From contig NZ_JAUSUB010000001.1 in assembly GCF_030813235.1 (NCBI RefSeq), forward strand, positions 62,001-126,000: a DNA stretch of 64,000 nucleotides. Direction: 5' to 3'. Below the pieces are notes generated by a model. That model did no database searches and was not told where the DNA came from. It worked only from the letters and a program-made list of their open reading frames with translations. The translations under genes and the position numbers were made by a program. Below, one piece after another: positions 44,077 to 52,890 of this stretch. The stretch's first letter is position 1. The number at the start of each line of letters is the position of its first letter. This DNA comes from Cytobacillus purgationiresistens. Lineage in GTDB: Bacteria > Bacillota > Bacilli > Bacillales > Cytobacillaceae.

Positions 44077-45234
44077 TTAACCTTGAATAGCAAACTGAAT
44101 CATCAGCTCAATCGCGGTTGGAATTGCTTCTTCGTCAATGTCAAATTTCGGGTGGTGATGAGGGTAGCTGCTTTTCTCACTCTTCATGCCGACGTTGATA
44201 AAAGCCCCTGTCTTTTCTTTTACATAAAAAGAATAATCCTCAGCTCCCATGGAAGGATCAAGTGATAGAAAAGCATCTTCTCCAAATGTATCGATAATCA
44301 CCTTTTTAGCAGTTTCACAAGCTTCAGGGTGGTTATATAATGGCGGGGTGCCAGGAATATAATCATAATGTCCTTTAGCTCCGAAACTTGCGGATATTGA
44401 TTTTGTTAACTGTTCTGTTTTTACATACATCATTTGCGCAGTTTCGAATGTCATCGCTCGAATGGTTCCTTGTATCTTTACTTGATGAGGGATGACATTA
44501 TAGGAATTACCTGCCTGCATTCCGCCAATCGAGATGACTCCTGCTTGTAATGGATGAAGATTTCTGCTCACGACAGACTGGAACGCCTGGATCAGGTGAG
44601 TAGCGATATAAATTGGATCAATGGCATCTTGCGGATTTCCGCCATGTCCGCCGACACCCTCAATGATAATATCAAAATCATCACTGGATGCCATCGAGAA
44701 GCCTTCAGCAAAACCTATCTTTCCGAGTGGGACATCAGAGATTAGATGAACACCATATATGGCATCTACGCCGTCAAGAACACCTTCCTCGACCAGTTTT
44801 TTTGCACCGCTTGGTGACTCTTCCTCAGAGCTTTGAAAAATAAAGACAATATTATTCTTTATTGCTTCAGCATGCGATGTGATCCATTTTGCAACACTAA
44901 GCAGAATGGCTGTATGACCATCATGACCGCATGCATGCATGACACCAGATACGGTTGAAGTATATGCTTTGTTACCTTCTTCTTGGAGTGGAAGAGCGTC
45001 CATATCTGCTCGTAAGGCAATTGTCCTTTTACCTTCTGTTCCATAAAAGCGGGCGACGATGTTTGGAGTTGAAAATTTTAGGTCAGGTGTTAACCCGAAT
45101 TCTTTCAGCCTGTCTCTCACATATGCCGCTGTTTGGTATTCTTGTCCGGAAAGCTCAGGGTACATATGAAAGTACCGGCGCTGTTTAACTGCCCAGTCTT
45201 TTAACTCGGAATCTATTAGCTTTATATTTATCAC
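44077..45234 (-). CDS. M20 family amidohydrolase (N-acyl-amino acid deacylase type)
   Basis: About 385 residues. Metal and catalytic motifs are MHACGHDGHTAILLSVAKWI, QSSEEESPSGAKKLVEEG, YGVHLISDVPLGKIG, GVGGHGGNPQDAIDPIYIAT and PSMGAEDYSFYVKEKTGAFI, with the final HHHPKFDIDEEAI. Substrate range in the family includes N-acetyl- and N-acyl-amino acids and dipeptides. GTG 45234, after CGGAGGAG, is the start; the upstream in-frame codons overlap the transporter remnant. It would be co-transcribed with the wrecked YfcC-type transporter in front, whose stop codon is 20 bases away. Confidence 0.87.
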   Translation of the reverse strand: MINIKLIDSELKDWAVKQRRYFHMYPELSGQEYQTAAYVRDRLKEFGLTPDLKFSTPNIVARFYGTEGKRTIALRADMDALPLQEEGNKAYTSTVSGVMHACGHDGHTAILLSVAKWITSHAEAIKNNIVFIFQSSEEESPSGAKKLVEEGVLDGVDAIYGVHLISDVPLGKIGFAEGFSMASSDDFDIIIEGVGGHGGNPQDAIDPIYIATHLIQAFQSVVSRNLHPLQAGVISIGGMQAGNSYNVIPHQVKIQGTIRAMTFETAQMMYVKTEQLTKSISASFGAKGHYDYIPGTPPLYNHPEACETAKKVIIDTFGEDAFLSLDPSMGAEDYSFYVKEKTGAFINVGMKSEKSSYPHHHPKFDIDEEAIPTAIELMIQFAIQG

Positions 45235-45253
45235 GTTGTTTCTCCTCCGTTTT

Positions 45254-46262
45254 TTAAAAAGGTCCGTTTTGAATAAAGTGAGCAATAATTAAAAATATAA
45301 TTCCAATCGCTATTTGAATAAGAACGAGCGGCCATACCCACTTAAACCATTTAGTATAAGGAATACCGGCAATCGCAAGACCGGCAATCGCAAGACCGGC
45401 AATCAATACCCCTTAAGTAGGAAGATTGAGTTGGTAATGCCTCATCTCCTAATTGGAAGGTTAGAACAGCGGTCTGCCTGGTGACGCCAACAAGATCAGC
45501 TAAAGGAGCCATAATGGGCATTGTCAGGGCAGCTTGGCCACTTCCGAAGGGTACAAGAAAATTCAGAAATAACTGAACAAAGAACATTCCGATAGCCGTT
45601 AAAGCAGGGGTGATATGACAGAGTACGGAAGAAGCATAGTACAGAATGGGATCCATCATTTTTCCGTCCTTGAAGATAACCAGGATGGCTTGAGCAAACC
45701 CTAATTAAGGCGCCGCTAAGTACATCTTTTGCTCTGCTGACAAAACTATCTGCTCTGTTGCCAGAATGAAACTTTCCTATCATCCAATTATGACACTGAA
45801 TAGTAGGAATAATCCAGCAATTTCAGTAATATACCAGCCGAATTTGATCACACCGAAAATGAGTACAACAAAATTTAAAAGAAATACTGCAGCTCCCATT
45901 TATGGCGTGTTTCTAATTTCGCATCTAGGGTAATGTTTTTACTTTCATTTGGATGGAAATGACCGAAGAATCGAATGTCCGGGTTCGCTTTTGTTTTTTT
46001 AGCATATCTATATACAAATAACACGGTTGCAACTAGTCCCATTCCTGAAAAAGTTGGAAGCTCTGCAATACTTTGTGCAACCCCAACATTAAAGGGTTCA
46101 TAACCGCAGCCCTAAAACCGATATTAGTACCTATCGATACAATGGCAAAACCGACGAAGGCATCAAAGCCCAAAGCAATGGCAAGCGGGGTTACAATCGC
46201 TATGTAAATAATCGTTTCTTTTGCCATGCCCACCAATGTTCCGCCAGCAGCAAAGAATCATT
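45254..46262 (-). pseudogene. YfcC/C4-dicarboxylate carrier-like transporter, multiply frameshifted
   Basis: Recognisable blocks follow each other in different frames: GMAKETIIYIAIVTPLAIAL with GFDAFVGFAIVSIGTNIGFR, then YRYAKKTKANPDIRFFGHFH, then ITPALTAIGMFFVQLFLNFL and PFGSGQAALTMPIMAPLADL with VGVTRQTAVLTFQLGDEALP. The C-terminal VLIAGLAIAGLAIAGIPYTK and YTKWFKWVWPLV end at 45254. These are the conserved segments of the YfcC family of presumed arginine/dicarboxylate or amino-acid carriers. At least four frame changes and the loss of the N-terminal 150-170 residues make it non-functional. A 15-base direct repeat coding LAIAG twice lies near 45375-45395. Confidence 0.85.
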
Positions 46263-46451
46263 GCATTAAGTGCACCAGTCACCTTCACCACGCTCCATGA
46301 TAATTGGATATGGATCAAAGTACTTAATGTTTGCCGTAACACCGCCTGGCATTACTTCCTGTGCTTCTTGAGCAAATGCATAAGATTTTTTGGTTTTTGC
46401 TTTGAATTGTTCTTTTATTTCATCTAAATAGCTGACTTCCACCAGTTTCAC
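46263..46451 (-). pseudogene. class III aminotransferase, N-terminal stump
   Basis: The first 60 or so residues (FAQEAQEVMPGGVTANIKYF then DPYPIIMERGEGDW) match the start of glutamate-1-semialdehyde-type class III aminotransferases, after which the sequence stops and joins directly to the middle of the YfcC-type transporter. GTGAAACTGGTGG lies at its start on the minus strand, where the plus sequence reads CACCAGTTTCAC. A deletion evidently removed the rest of this gene and the 5' part of the transporter gene. The PLP lysine region is gone. Confidence 0.8.
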
Positions 46452-46481
46452 CTCATAATAGAGAAATGTTTACTTCATATA

Positions 46482-46499
46482 ATATTTCATATGAAATAT
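46482..46499. promoter_or_regulatory. palindrome between the divergent aminotransferase stump and RpiR genes
   Basis: ATATTTCAT-ATGAAATAT is a perfect 18-base palindrome. RpiR-family regulators commonly bind GAAA...TTTC inverted repeats, and further GAAAT/ATTTC elements lie at about 46530-46575. It is a likely operator for the RpiR protein encoded to its right. Confidence 0.55.
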
Positions 46500-46659
46500 A
46501 TAGTACATAATACGCCGGTTTATTCTATTCGTGAAATGTATATTTTATTTTTTAATAAAAATGAAATATTCATTTCTTTTCTTGAGTTTTTGAATAGGTT
46601 TTTTCTAAGCTGTAGCGTATAATGGGATATATGAAAGCTATAGTTAGGATTTGAGAAAT

Positions 46660-47526
46660 ATGCAAAATATTTATCAGCGAATGGCCGAAAAAATGCCTCA
46701 AATGAGTAAATCACAAGAAAAGGTTGCCTCATACATATTAAAGAATATGAATACTGTGCCATTTTTAACCGTTGCGAAATTGGCGAAAAAAGCAGAGGTG
46801 AGTGAGGCGACGATTGTACGATTTGCCGTATTTCTAGGCTATTCAGGCTATTCCGAACTTCAGCAGTTGATGCAAAGCTCTGTCCAAAAACAATTAACGA
46901 CTCCTGAACGCTTGAAGATGTCATCTGATGTATATAATGATCAGGTTCAAGGTATTTATGAAGTATTTCAAGATGATATTTCCAATATTAAAGCAACAAT
47001 GGAAAAGTTGGACGAACAGCAATTTTTGAAGGCTGCCAATCTTTTATTAAAAGGAAGAAGAATATACATTTGTGCCAACCGAAGCGCCAAAGCAATAGGT
47101 GTTTTTCTTCAATATTATTTAAATATTATTTTAGGACATTCTGAAATGATTGGCTCTGCAGATATCGTATCTGAACAATTATATAAATTACAAGAGGACG
47201 ACGTTGTTATTGGCATAAGCTTTGCCAGATATTCAATGAATACGATTGAGCTTGTGAAATATGCGAAGGAACAAGGCGCAACAACGATTGCGATTACAGA
47301 TAATCTAATGTCACCACTTATCCCGCATTCTGATGTTGTTTTGACCGCATCTAGTCAACTGCCTACATTTATTGATTCATTCACAGCACCATTCAGCCTA
47401 ATAAATGCTTTAATTGCTTATTTAGGAAAGGAAAGAATGAATGTGGTTGAAGATCGGCTTGGAAAACTGGAGGAATTATGGGAGAGGTTTGATATATTTT
47501 ATAAAAAACAAGGTGGAGGTAAATAG
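46660..47526 (+). CDS. RpiR/MurR family transcriptional regulator
   Basis: About 288 residues. The N-terminal HTH_6 domain spans residues 1-80 (KMPQMSKSQEKVASYILKNM and AKKAEVSEATIVRFAVFLGY with SGYSELQQL). The C-terminal SIS phosphosugar-binding domain spans about 110-260 (LLKGRRIYICANRSAKAIGV, DVVIGISFARYSMNTIELVK and EQGATTIAITDNLMSPL). The SIS domain usually senses a sugar phosphate or amino-sugar, though RpiR proteins also control amino-acid genes. ATG 46660 was preferred over TTG 46651. It is followed one base after its stop by an SDR gene and is divergent from the broken aminotransferase-transporter-deacylase operon, its probable original target. Confidence 0.88.
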   Translation: MQNIYQRMAEKMPQMSKSQEKVASYILKNMNTVPFLTVAKLAKKAEVSEATIVRFAVFLGYSGYSELQQLMQSSVQKQLTTPERLKMSSDVYNDQVQGIYEVFQDDISNIKATMEKLDEQQFLKAANLLLKGRRIYICANRSAKAIGVFLQYYLNIILGHSEMIGSADIVSEQLYKLQEDDVVIGISFARYSMNTIELVKYAKEQGATTIAITDNLMSPLIPHSDVVLTASSQLPTFIDSFTAPFSLINALIAYLGKERMNVVEDRLGKLEELWERFDIFYKKQGGGK

Positions 47527-47527
47527 A

Positions 47528-48313
47528 ATGGATTTGAACTTAAAAGGAAAAGTAGCTTTAGTGCAAGCATCAAGTCAAGGTCTCGGTAAGGCGATCGCTC
47601 TTCAGCTTGCAAAAGAAGGAGCAAAGGTGATGATTTCAAGCCGCAGTGAAGAAAAGCTGCAGGCGGTACAACAAGAATTTAAAGAAGAATATGGGTTTGA
47701 CATTGCCTTTCATGTGGCAGATGTGACGAAATCGGAAGATCTTCAAGCATTAGCTGCGAAAACTGTTGAAGTTTATGGAACGGTTGATATCTTAGTGAAT
47801 AATGCAGGTGGTCCTCCTGGAGGAACATTTGAAGATTTGACAGATGATGAGTGGGAACATGCCTTTCAACTGAATTTACTAAGCTATGTTCGAAATATTC
47901 GCGCCGTTTTGCCTGAACTAAAAAAGAATGGCGGTAAAATTATTAATGTTGCTTCCACGTCTATTAAACAACCAATTCCAGGATTATTATTATCCAATAC
48001 TTTTCGCTTAGGTATTGTTGGTTTGACAAAGACGCTAGCAGATGAACTTGCCCAGTATAATATTTTAATTAATACTGTGGCACCAGGACGAATTGCTACT
48101 GATAGAGTGGATTATTTAGATCAGTTAAGTGCGGATAAGCGCAGCATTACAAAAGAACAAGTAAAAGAAGAATCTATGAAAAAAATCCCGTTAGGCCGCT
48201 ATGGCACACCAGAGGAATTTGCTAATATTGTCACATTTCTCTGTTCAGATGTAAACAGCTATGTGACGGGCAGCTCGATCCTTGTCGACGGAGGCATGGT
48301 GAGGTCTTTATAA
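47528..48313 (+). CDS. SDR family oxidoreductase
   Basis: 261 residues, a classical short-chain dehydrogenase. The cofactor motif ALVQASSQGLGKAIALQLAK has a variant glycine pattern (A-S-S-Q-G-L-G), and VDILVNNAGGPPGGTFEDL carries NNAG. The usual YxxxK catalytic motif is not clear: where it is expected the sequence reads VASTSIKQPIPGLLLSNTFR, so Tyr is missing or shifted, as in the B. subtilis YxjF/YvaG-like atypical group that keeps NTFR. The C-terminus is VTGSSILVDGGMV. AAGGTGGAGG before ATG 47528 overlaps the regulator gene, so the two are one operon. Confidence 0.87.
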   Translation: MDLNLKGKVALVQASSQGLGKAIALQLAKEGAKVMISSRSEEKLQAVQQEFKEEYGFDIAFHVADVTKSEDLQALAAKTVEVYGTVDILVNNAGGPPGGTFEDLTDDEWEHAFQLNLLSYVRNIRAVLPELKKNGGKIINVASTSIKQPIPGLLLSNTFRLGIVGLTKTLADELAQYNILINTVAPGRIATDRVDYLDQLSADKRSITKEQVKEESMKKIPLGRYGTPEEFANIVTFLCSDVNSYVTGSSILVDGGMVRSL

Positions 48314-48369
48314 TAAAGAAATTTATGTAAATCTATTGACTGCAAAAATGAACAGATATTAAAATGTAA

Positions 48370-48396
48370 TTAGCACTCTTGTGAAGAGAGTGCTAA
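48370..48396 (+). promoter_or_regulatory. CIRCE element (HrcA operator)
   Basis: TTAGCACTC (48370-48378), nine bases, then GAGTGCTAA (48388-48396): a perfect match to the 9-9-9 CIRCE consensus. It lies about 100 bases before the htpG start. HrcA binding here would give heat-shock control of Hsp90. Confidence 0.97.
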
Positions 48397-48492
48397 TTAC
48401 ATGCTTTGGCAGCAAGAAACATGAGGTTAAGCTCAGGACAAGCCTTTGCTTTTCAACTGTTTCCATCGATAATTTATGAGGGGAGAGGAAGT

Positions 48493-50379
48493 ATGATGGA
48501 AAAAATGGAATTTCAAGCAGAATCTAAAAGATTATTAGAAATGATGGTCAACTCTATTTACTCTCAAAAGGAAGTTTTTCTTAGAGAGTTAATATCAAAC
48601 GCAAGTGATGCAATTGATAAAATTTATTACAAAGCATTAACAGATGAAAATTTAGTATTTGAAAAAGATCAATACTACATAAAAGTAGTGCCAAATAAAG
48701 AAAATCGTACATTGAAGCTTATTGATACGGGAATCGGTATGACGAAAGAGGAGCTTGAAAATAACCTGGGTATTATCGCTAAGAGCGGCTCATTAGCATT
48801 TAAAAAAGAGAATCAATCAAAGGATGGCCATGATATCATTGGTCAATTTGGTGTTGGCTTTTATGCAGCCTTTATGGTGGCAGATGTGGTAACTGTTGAA
48901 ACCAAGGCGTTAGGCAGCGAGGAAGCCTATAGATGGCAATCTGAGGGTGCCGATGGGTATACAATTGATACTTGTCAAAAGGAAACGGTTGGTACTGAGA
49001 TTACTTTACAGCTAAAAGACAATCAAGAGGAAGAAAGCTATGATGACTATTTAGATGAGTATCAAGTAAAGACTATCATTAAAAAGTATTCTGATTTTAT
49101 CAGATACCCAATTAAAATGGACATTACATCCAGCCGTCCAAAAGAAGATAGTGAAACTGAATTTGCTGAATACACAGAGGAGCAAATTATTAATAGCATG
49201 GTACCAATCTGGCGTAAAAATAAAAGTGAGCTAACAGATGAAGATTATGCAAACTTTTATGGAGAAAAGCATTATGGATTCGATAAACCGCTAAAACACA
49301 TTCATGTTAGTGTGGATGGGACAATTCGGTATAATGCGATTCTTTTTATTCCTGAAAAAATGCCATTTGATTATTATTCGAAGGAATTCGAAAAAGGCCT
49401 TGAACTTTATTCAAACGGCGTATTAATTATGGATAAATGTGCTGATCTATTACCGGATCATTTTAGTTTTGTCAAAGGGATGGTTGATTCTGAGGATTTA
49501 TCTCTAAATATCTCGAGGGAAATCCTGCAGCAAGATCGCCAGCTTAAGCTGATTGCGAAAAATATCTGCAAAAAAATCAAAAGTGAGTTAAAAAGCTTGC
49601 TTAAAAATGACCGAGAAAAATATGATGCTTTCTATCAATCATTTGGCCGCCAGTTAAAATTCGGTGTGTATAATGAATTCGGTGCTGAAAAGGATACACT
49701 AAAAGACTTATTAATGTTCCACTCATCTAAAGAGAAAAAACTAGTTACACTGGATGAATATATTTCTAAAATGCCAGAAGATCAAAAGTTTATTTACTAT
49801 GCAACAGGTGATTCAATCGATCGCATTGATAAGCTGCCTCAAACAGAATTAGTAGCAGATAAAGGCTATGAGATTCTATATTTCACAGAGGATATCGATG
49901 AATTCGCGATAAAAATGCTCATGACTTATGAGGAAAAAGAATTCAAATCTTTATCTAGCGGTGATTTGGGACTAGAATCAGAAGAGGAAAAGAAAAAAGC
50001 TGAAGAGGAAACATCAGAGGAAGAAAAAGTAGTCTTCACAGCAATGAAGGAAGTGCTTTCAGGAAAAGTGAAGGACGTAAGAGCATCAAAAAGACTCAAG
50101 TCGCATCCTGTCTGCCTAACCTCCGATGGCGAAGTAACCATCGAAATGGAAAAAGTCTTAAGTATGATGCCAGAAAACCAAAACGTCAAAGCTGATAAAG
50201 TATTAGAAATCAACATCAACCATGAAGTATATCAATCGTTAAAATCAGCTTATGAAAGCGATAAAGATAAATTAAACTTATATACAAACCTTTTATATAA
50301 TCAAGCACTTCTAATCGAAGGCTTAACAATTGAAGATCCGCTAGAGTTTACAAATGATATTTGTAAGGTAATGGTGTAA
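48493..50379 (+). CDS. htpG: molecular chaperone HtpG (Hsp90)
   Basis: 628 residues, normal length. The N-terminal ATPase domain shows [50 protein letters not shown] and [20 protein letters not shown]. The middle domain has [20 protein letters not shown] and [20 protein letters not shown] with [16 protein letters not shown]; the dimerisation domain follows an acidic linker near 500. GGGAGAGGAAGT precedes ATG 48493 (48496 is an equal choice). It is monocistronic between a perfect CIRCE and a strong terminator. Confidence 0.97.
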   Translation: MMEKMEFQAESKRLLEMMVNSIYSQKEVFLRELISNASDAIDKIYYKALTDENLVFEKDQYYIKVVPNKENRTLKLIDTGIGMTKEELENNLGIIAKSGSLAFKKENQSKDGHDIIGQFGVGFYAAFMVADVVTVETKALGSEEAYRWQSEGADGYTIDTCQKETVGTEITLQLKDNQEEESYDDYLDEYQVKTIIKKYSDFIRYPIKMDITSSRPKEDSETEFAEYTEEQIINSMVPIWRKNKSELTDEDYANFYGEKHYGFDKPLKHIHVSVDGTIRYNAILFIPEKMPFDYYSKEFEKGLELYSNGVLIMDKCADLLPDHFSFVKGMVDSEDLSLNISREILQQDRQLKLIAKNICKKIKSELKSLLKNDREKYDAFYQSFGRQLKFGVYNEFGAEKDTLKDLLMFHSSKEKKLVTLDEYISKMPEDQKFIYYATGDSIDRIDKLPQTELVADKGYEILYFTEDIDEFAIKMLMTYEEKEFKSLSSGDLGLESEEEKKKAEEETSEEEKVVFTAMKEVLSGKVKDVRASKRLKSHPVCLTSDGEVTIEMEKVLSMMPENQNVKADKVLEININHEVYQSLKSAYESDKDKLNLYTNLLYNQALLIEGLTIEDPLEFTNDICKVMV

Positions 50380-50387
50380 GAAAAAAC

Positions 50388-50418
50388 GCGTCTGGGACTT
50401 GTCCCAGACGCATTTTAT
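50388..50418. terminator. rho-independent terminator after htpG
   Basis: GCGTCTGGGAC and GTCCCAGACGC are perfect 11-base arms with a 2-base loop, followed by ATTTTATTT. It may also serve the convergent minus-strand remnant. Confidence 0.9.
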
Positions 50419-50856
50419 TTGCTTAGCATTTTTCGCAGATAAATTAAGGCAATAAAGAAAATGATGATGAAAACGACAAGGATAAATTTAATATTAGTTA
50501 TTATGTTCATTATATGTAATGGAGCTTCATGCCCATAGTATGCTTTTACCCAGTGCTCATCTTTCTTTATAGCGATAGCGGATGTGGGGGGGCGTATCAA
50601 TTATAAAAAAATACTCTGTGCCCTTAGGAAAATGGTTTGAAGCATTGCCGTAATAATTTCCAGTCATCTCATTCGGTTTTGTTTCTACCTCACCAATTAT
50701 CCCGTCAATCATGTCCTCTGGAACAAACTCTTTTAGTTTTACTTCATAAACATCCCCTTTCCACACAACAAAGGGATAAGCCTATGAGAGAGCATATACA
50801 GTTGAAGTGCCTGTGATAAAAAACAAAAATAATAACATGTTGGCAACTTTATTCAC
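50415..50856 (-). pseudogene. secreted/membrane-anchored protein of unknown function, two frameshifts
   Basis: GTG 50856 follows AGGAGGTTCTT and codes a signal peptide (NKVANMLLFLFFITGTSTVYAL) that stops at once. The next frame carries FVVWKGDVYEVKLKEFVPED, IGEVETKPNEMTGNYYGNAS and KGTEYFFIIDTPP. A second break falls in a run of seven G (50586-50592 on the plus strand), after which TSAIAIKKDEHWVKAYYGHE leads into a C-terminal membrane helix (FILVVFIIIFFIALIYLRKM). Joined, this is a type I membrane protein of about 145 residues with an extracytoplasmic domain. I do not recognise the family. The G-run is a classical slippage site. Confidence 0.7.
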
Positions 50857-51492
50857 AAGAACCTCCTATTATTCCTATTTTATGCAATTTTAATAGATGG
50901 TAGATTGTTGGTTAAAGCATTTTTTTGGTGATGAAATGGTTGGTAACGATGGCAAAAAAAGAGAATGAGACGGCGAGAAAGAAAAAGTGACAAATAGAAA
51001 AGAGTGTGGCTGCTAAAAACCAGCCAACATATAAATAAGATAGGTGGAATACCCAAAAAAAACCATCGCAAAAATACCAGTATATTTCTACAATAACAAA
51101 CGCTCATCCTAATTCATTTAATCTATCAACTTGCAAAGATATTTCTACATCTTTCTCCCTGCTTCTAACTAATCATGTAAATAAAACTAACACGGCTATT
51201 TTTGAGTATTACTCCAATATAAAAAAACAGCTAGAAGTTAACCGCTTACACTAAAATATAGTTAACACTATGACCAACTACCAAGGTAATTTATTTTACG
51301 AAATGTATAGTGATAAATAGGTGGGAACACAGTAAAATATACTTAAGATTCAAATAATTCTGTTTAATAAGTGTTAGATTAGTTTACATGCATGAACCAA
51401 TTGGTACCCATTTGATGAGTGTTTATTTAAAAAATGCTAGTTTAAGAGAATTATGCATGTAAGAAGTTGAAGCTACAAAGGAGGTTTTAGTT
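50857..51492. other. gene-poor stretch before the pyrimidine operon
   Basis: No intact gene. On the minus strand at about 50925-51075 a hydrophobic frame (YVGWFLAATLFSICHFFFLA then IVTNHFITKKML) could be the tail of a small membrane protein, perhaps of the UPF0715 kind, but has no start. The 51117-51492 part is AT-rich leader for preT. ACCAATTGGT near 51398 is a short palindrome that could be part of a promoter control site. Confidence 0.4.
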
Positions 51493-52860
51493 TTGAGTAA
51501 TAGTTCAAGCGTATTAGTGGAAGTGTTAAGCCGGAACTTTGAAGAAGCAGAACCGCCTTTATCAAAGCAGGAAGCTCTTGATGAAGCGAATCGATGTTTA
51601 TTTTGCTATGATGCACCTTGTATTCAAGCATGCCCAACGGGTATCGACATTCCGAATTTTATTAAGAAGATTGCCTCTGGCAATCTATTGGGGTCTAGCA
51701 AGACGATTATGACAGCTAATCCAGTAGGGGCAAGCTGCGCTAGAGTATGTCCGACTGAAGAGCTTTGTGAAGGGGCATGTGTGCTCAATCATTCAACAAA
51801 GCCGATTATGATTGGTAATCTACAGCGTTATGCAACGGATTGGGCAATTAATAATGAAGCCACTTTGTTCGAGGCAGGCAAGACGAATGGTAAGAGGGTA
51901 GCAATCATCGGTGGAGGTCCCGGAGGATTATCTGCTGCACGCGAACTTGCAAGAATGGGTTATAAAGTGACTATTTTTGAAGCGGAAAAAGAAGCTGGCG
52001 GATTAAACACATATGGAATTGTTTCGTTTAGACTTCCTCAAAAAATTTCTTATTGGGAAGTTAATCAAGTGAAGAGTTTAAACGTTGAAATTAAGACAAA
52101 TACAAAGGTAGGCACAGATATTCTGCCGAGTGAAATATTAGAAAACTATGATTCAGTACTATTGGCAATTGGCATGTCCTCTGTTCCTAATCTTGGCATT
52201 GAGGGAGAAGAGTTAAACGGAGTTCATGACGCAATTCAATTTGTAAAAAACACAAAAACTGAATCTATATCGGACCAGTTTATAGGCAAAAAAGCAGTAG
52301 TGATTGGTGCTGGTAACACAGCGATAGATGCGGCTACTTGTTCTGTTAGACTTGGAGCGGAAAATGTTAAAATTCTTTACCGCCGTACGAAGGATGAAAT
52401 GACGGCATATGATTTTGAATACGAATTTGCCAAACAAGATGGTGTGGAGTTCAGGTGGCTTACTGCTCCAAAAAAAATCATAGGTGACCAAGAGGGCAAC
52501 GTAATTGGAATCGAATGTATCAAAATGATTCTATCAGAGGCGGGAGAAGATGGAAGGAAGCGGCCATTGGCTTTAGAAGGATCTGAGTTTGTTCTTGAGG
52601 TGGATGCTGTCATAAAAGCGATTGGTCAGAGCAGATATATAGATTTGATTGAACAATTTAACATCAGTCATGAGGATGGGGTTGTAACCATTGATCCGTT
52701 AACCCATCAGACTTCAAATGAAAAGGTATTTGCTTGCGGTGATGTCATTTTTGGTAAAGGCCAAGGAGAGGCAATGGTTGTTTCAGCTGCACAGCAAGGA
52801 AAAGAAAGTGCGTATGCGATTCATCGGAAATTATCTCCAAAAGCGATAGAAACAGCTTAA
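51493..52860 (+). CDS. preT: NAD-dependent dihydropyrimidine dehydrogenase subunit PreT
   Basis: 455 residues. The N-terminal cysteine clusters CLFCYDAPCIQACPTGI and CARVCPTEELCEGAC bind iron-sulfur centres as in the GltD-like family. The FAD-binding motif is VAIIGGGPGGLSAARELARM and the NAD(P)-binding one AVVIGAGNTAIDAATCSVRL. The C-terminal FAD contact is VFACGDVIFGKGQGEAMVVS. With PreA it reduces uracil and thymine to dihydropyrimidines, the first step of reductive pyrimidine breakdown. TTG 51493 follows AAGGAGG. preA begins 30 bases downstream. Confidence 0.94.
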   Translation: MSNSSSVLVEVLSRNFEEAEPPLSKQEALDEANRCLFCYDAPCIQACPTGIDIPNFIKKIASGNLLGSSKTIMTANPVGASCARVCPTEELCEGACVLNHSTKPIMIGNLQRYATDWAINNEATLFEAGKTNGKRVAIIGGGPGGLSAARELARMGYKVTIFEAEKEAGGLNTYGIVSFRLPQKISYWEVNQVKSLNVEIKTNTKVGTDILPSEILENYDSVLLAIGMSSVPNLGIEGEELNGVHDAIQFVKNTKTESISDQFIGKKAVVIGAGNTAIDAATCSVRLGAENVKILYRRTKDEMTAYDFEYEFAKQDGVEFRWLTAPKKIIGDQEGNVIGIECIKMILSEAGEDGRKRPLALEGSEFVLEVDAVIKAIGQSRYIDLIEQFNISHEDGVVTIDPLTHQTSNEKVFACGDVIFGKGQGEAMVVSAAQQGKESAYAIHRKLSPKAIETA

Positions 52861-52890
52861 CTTGCATTTCAAATTTTGGGAGGTGGAATA

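Noticed and set aside
50880-51107. Minus-strand membrane protein gene
   Set aside because: Hydrophobic, but without start codon context or a continuous match to a known family; kept only as a possible tail in the intergenic note.
51390-51410. Specific PucR operator at ACCAATTGGT
   Set aside because: A 10-base palindrome in AT-rich DNA is weak evidence and no PucR consensus is known to me for it.
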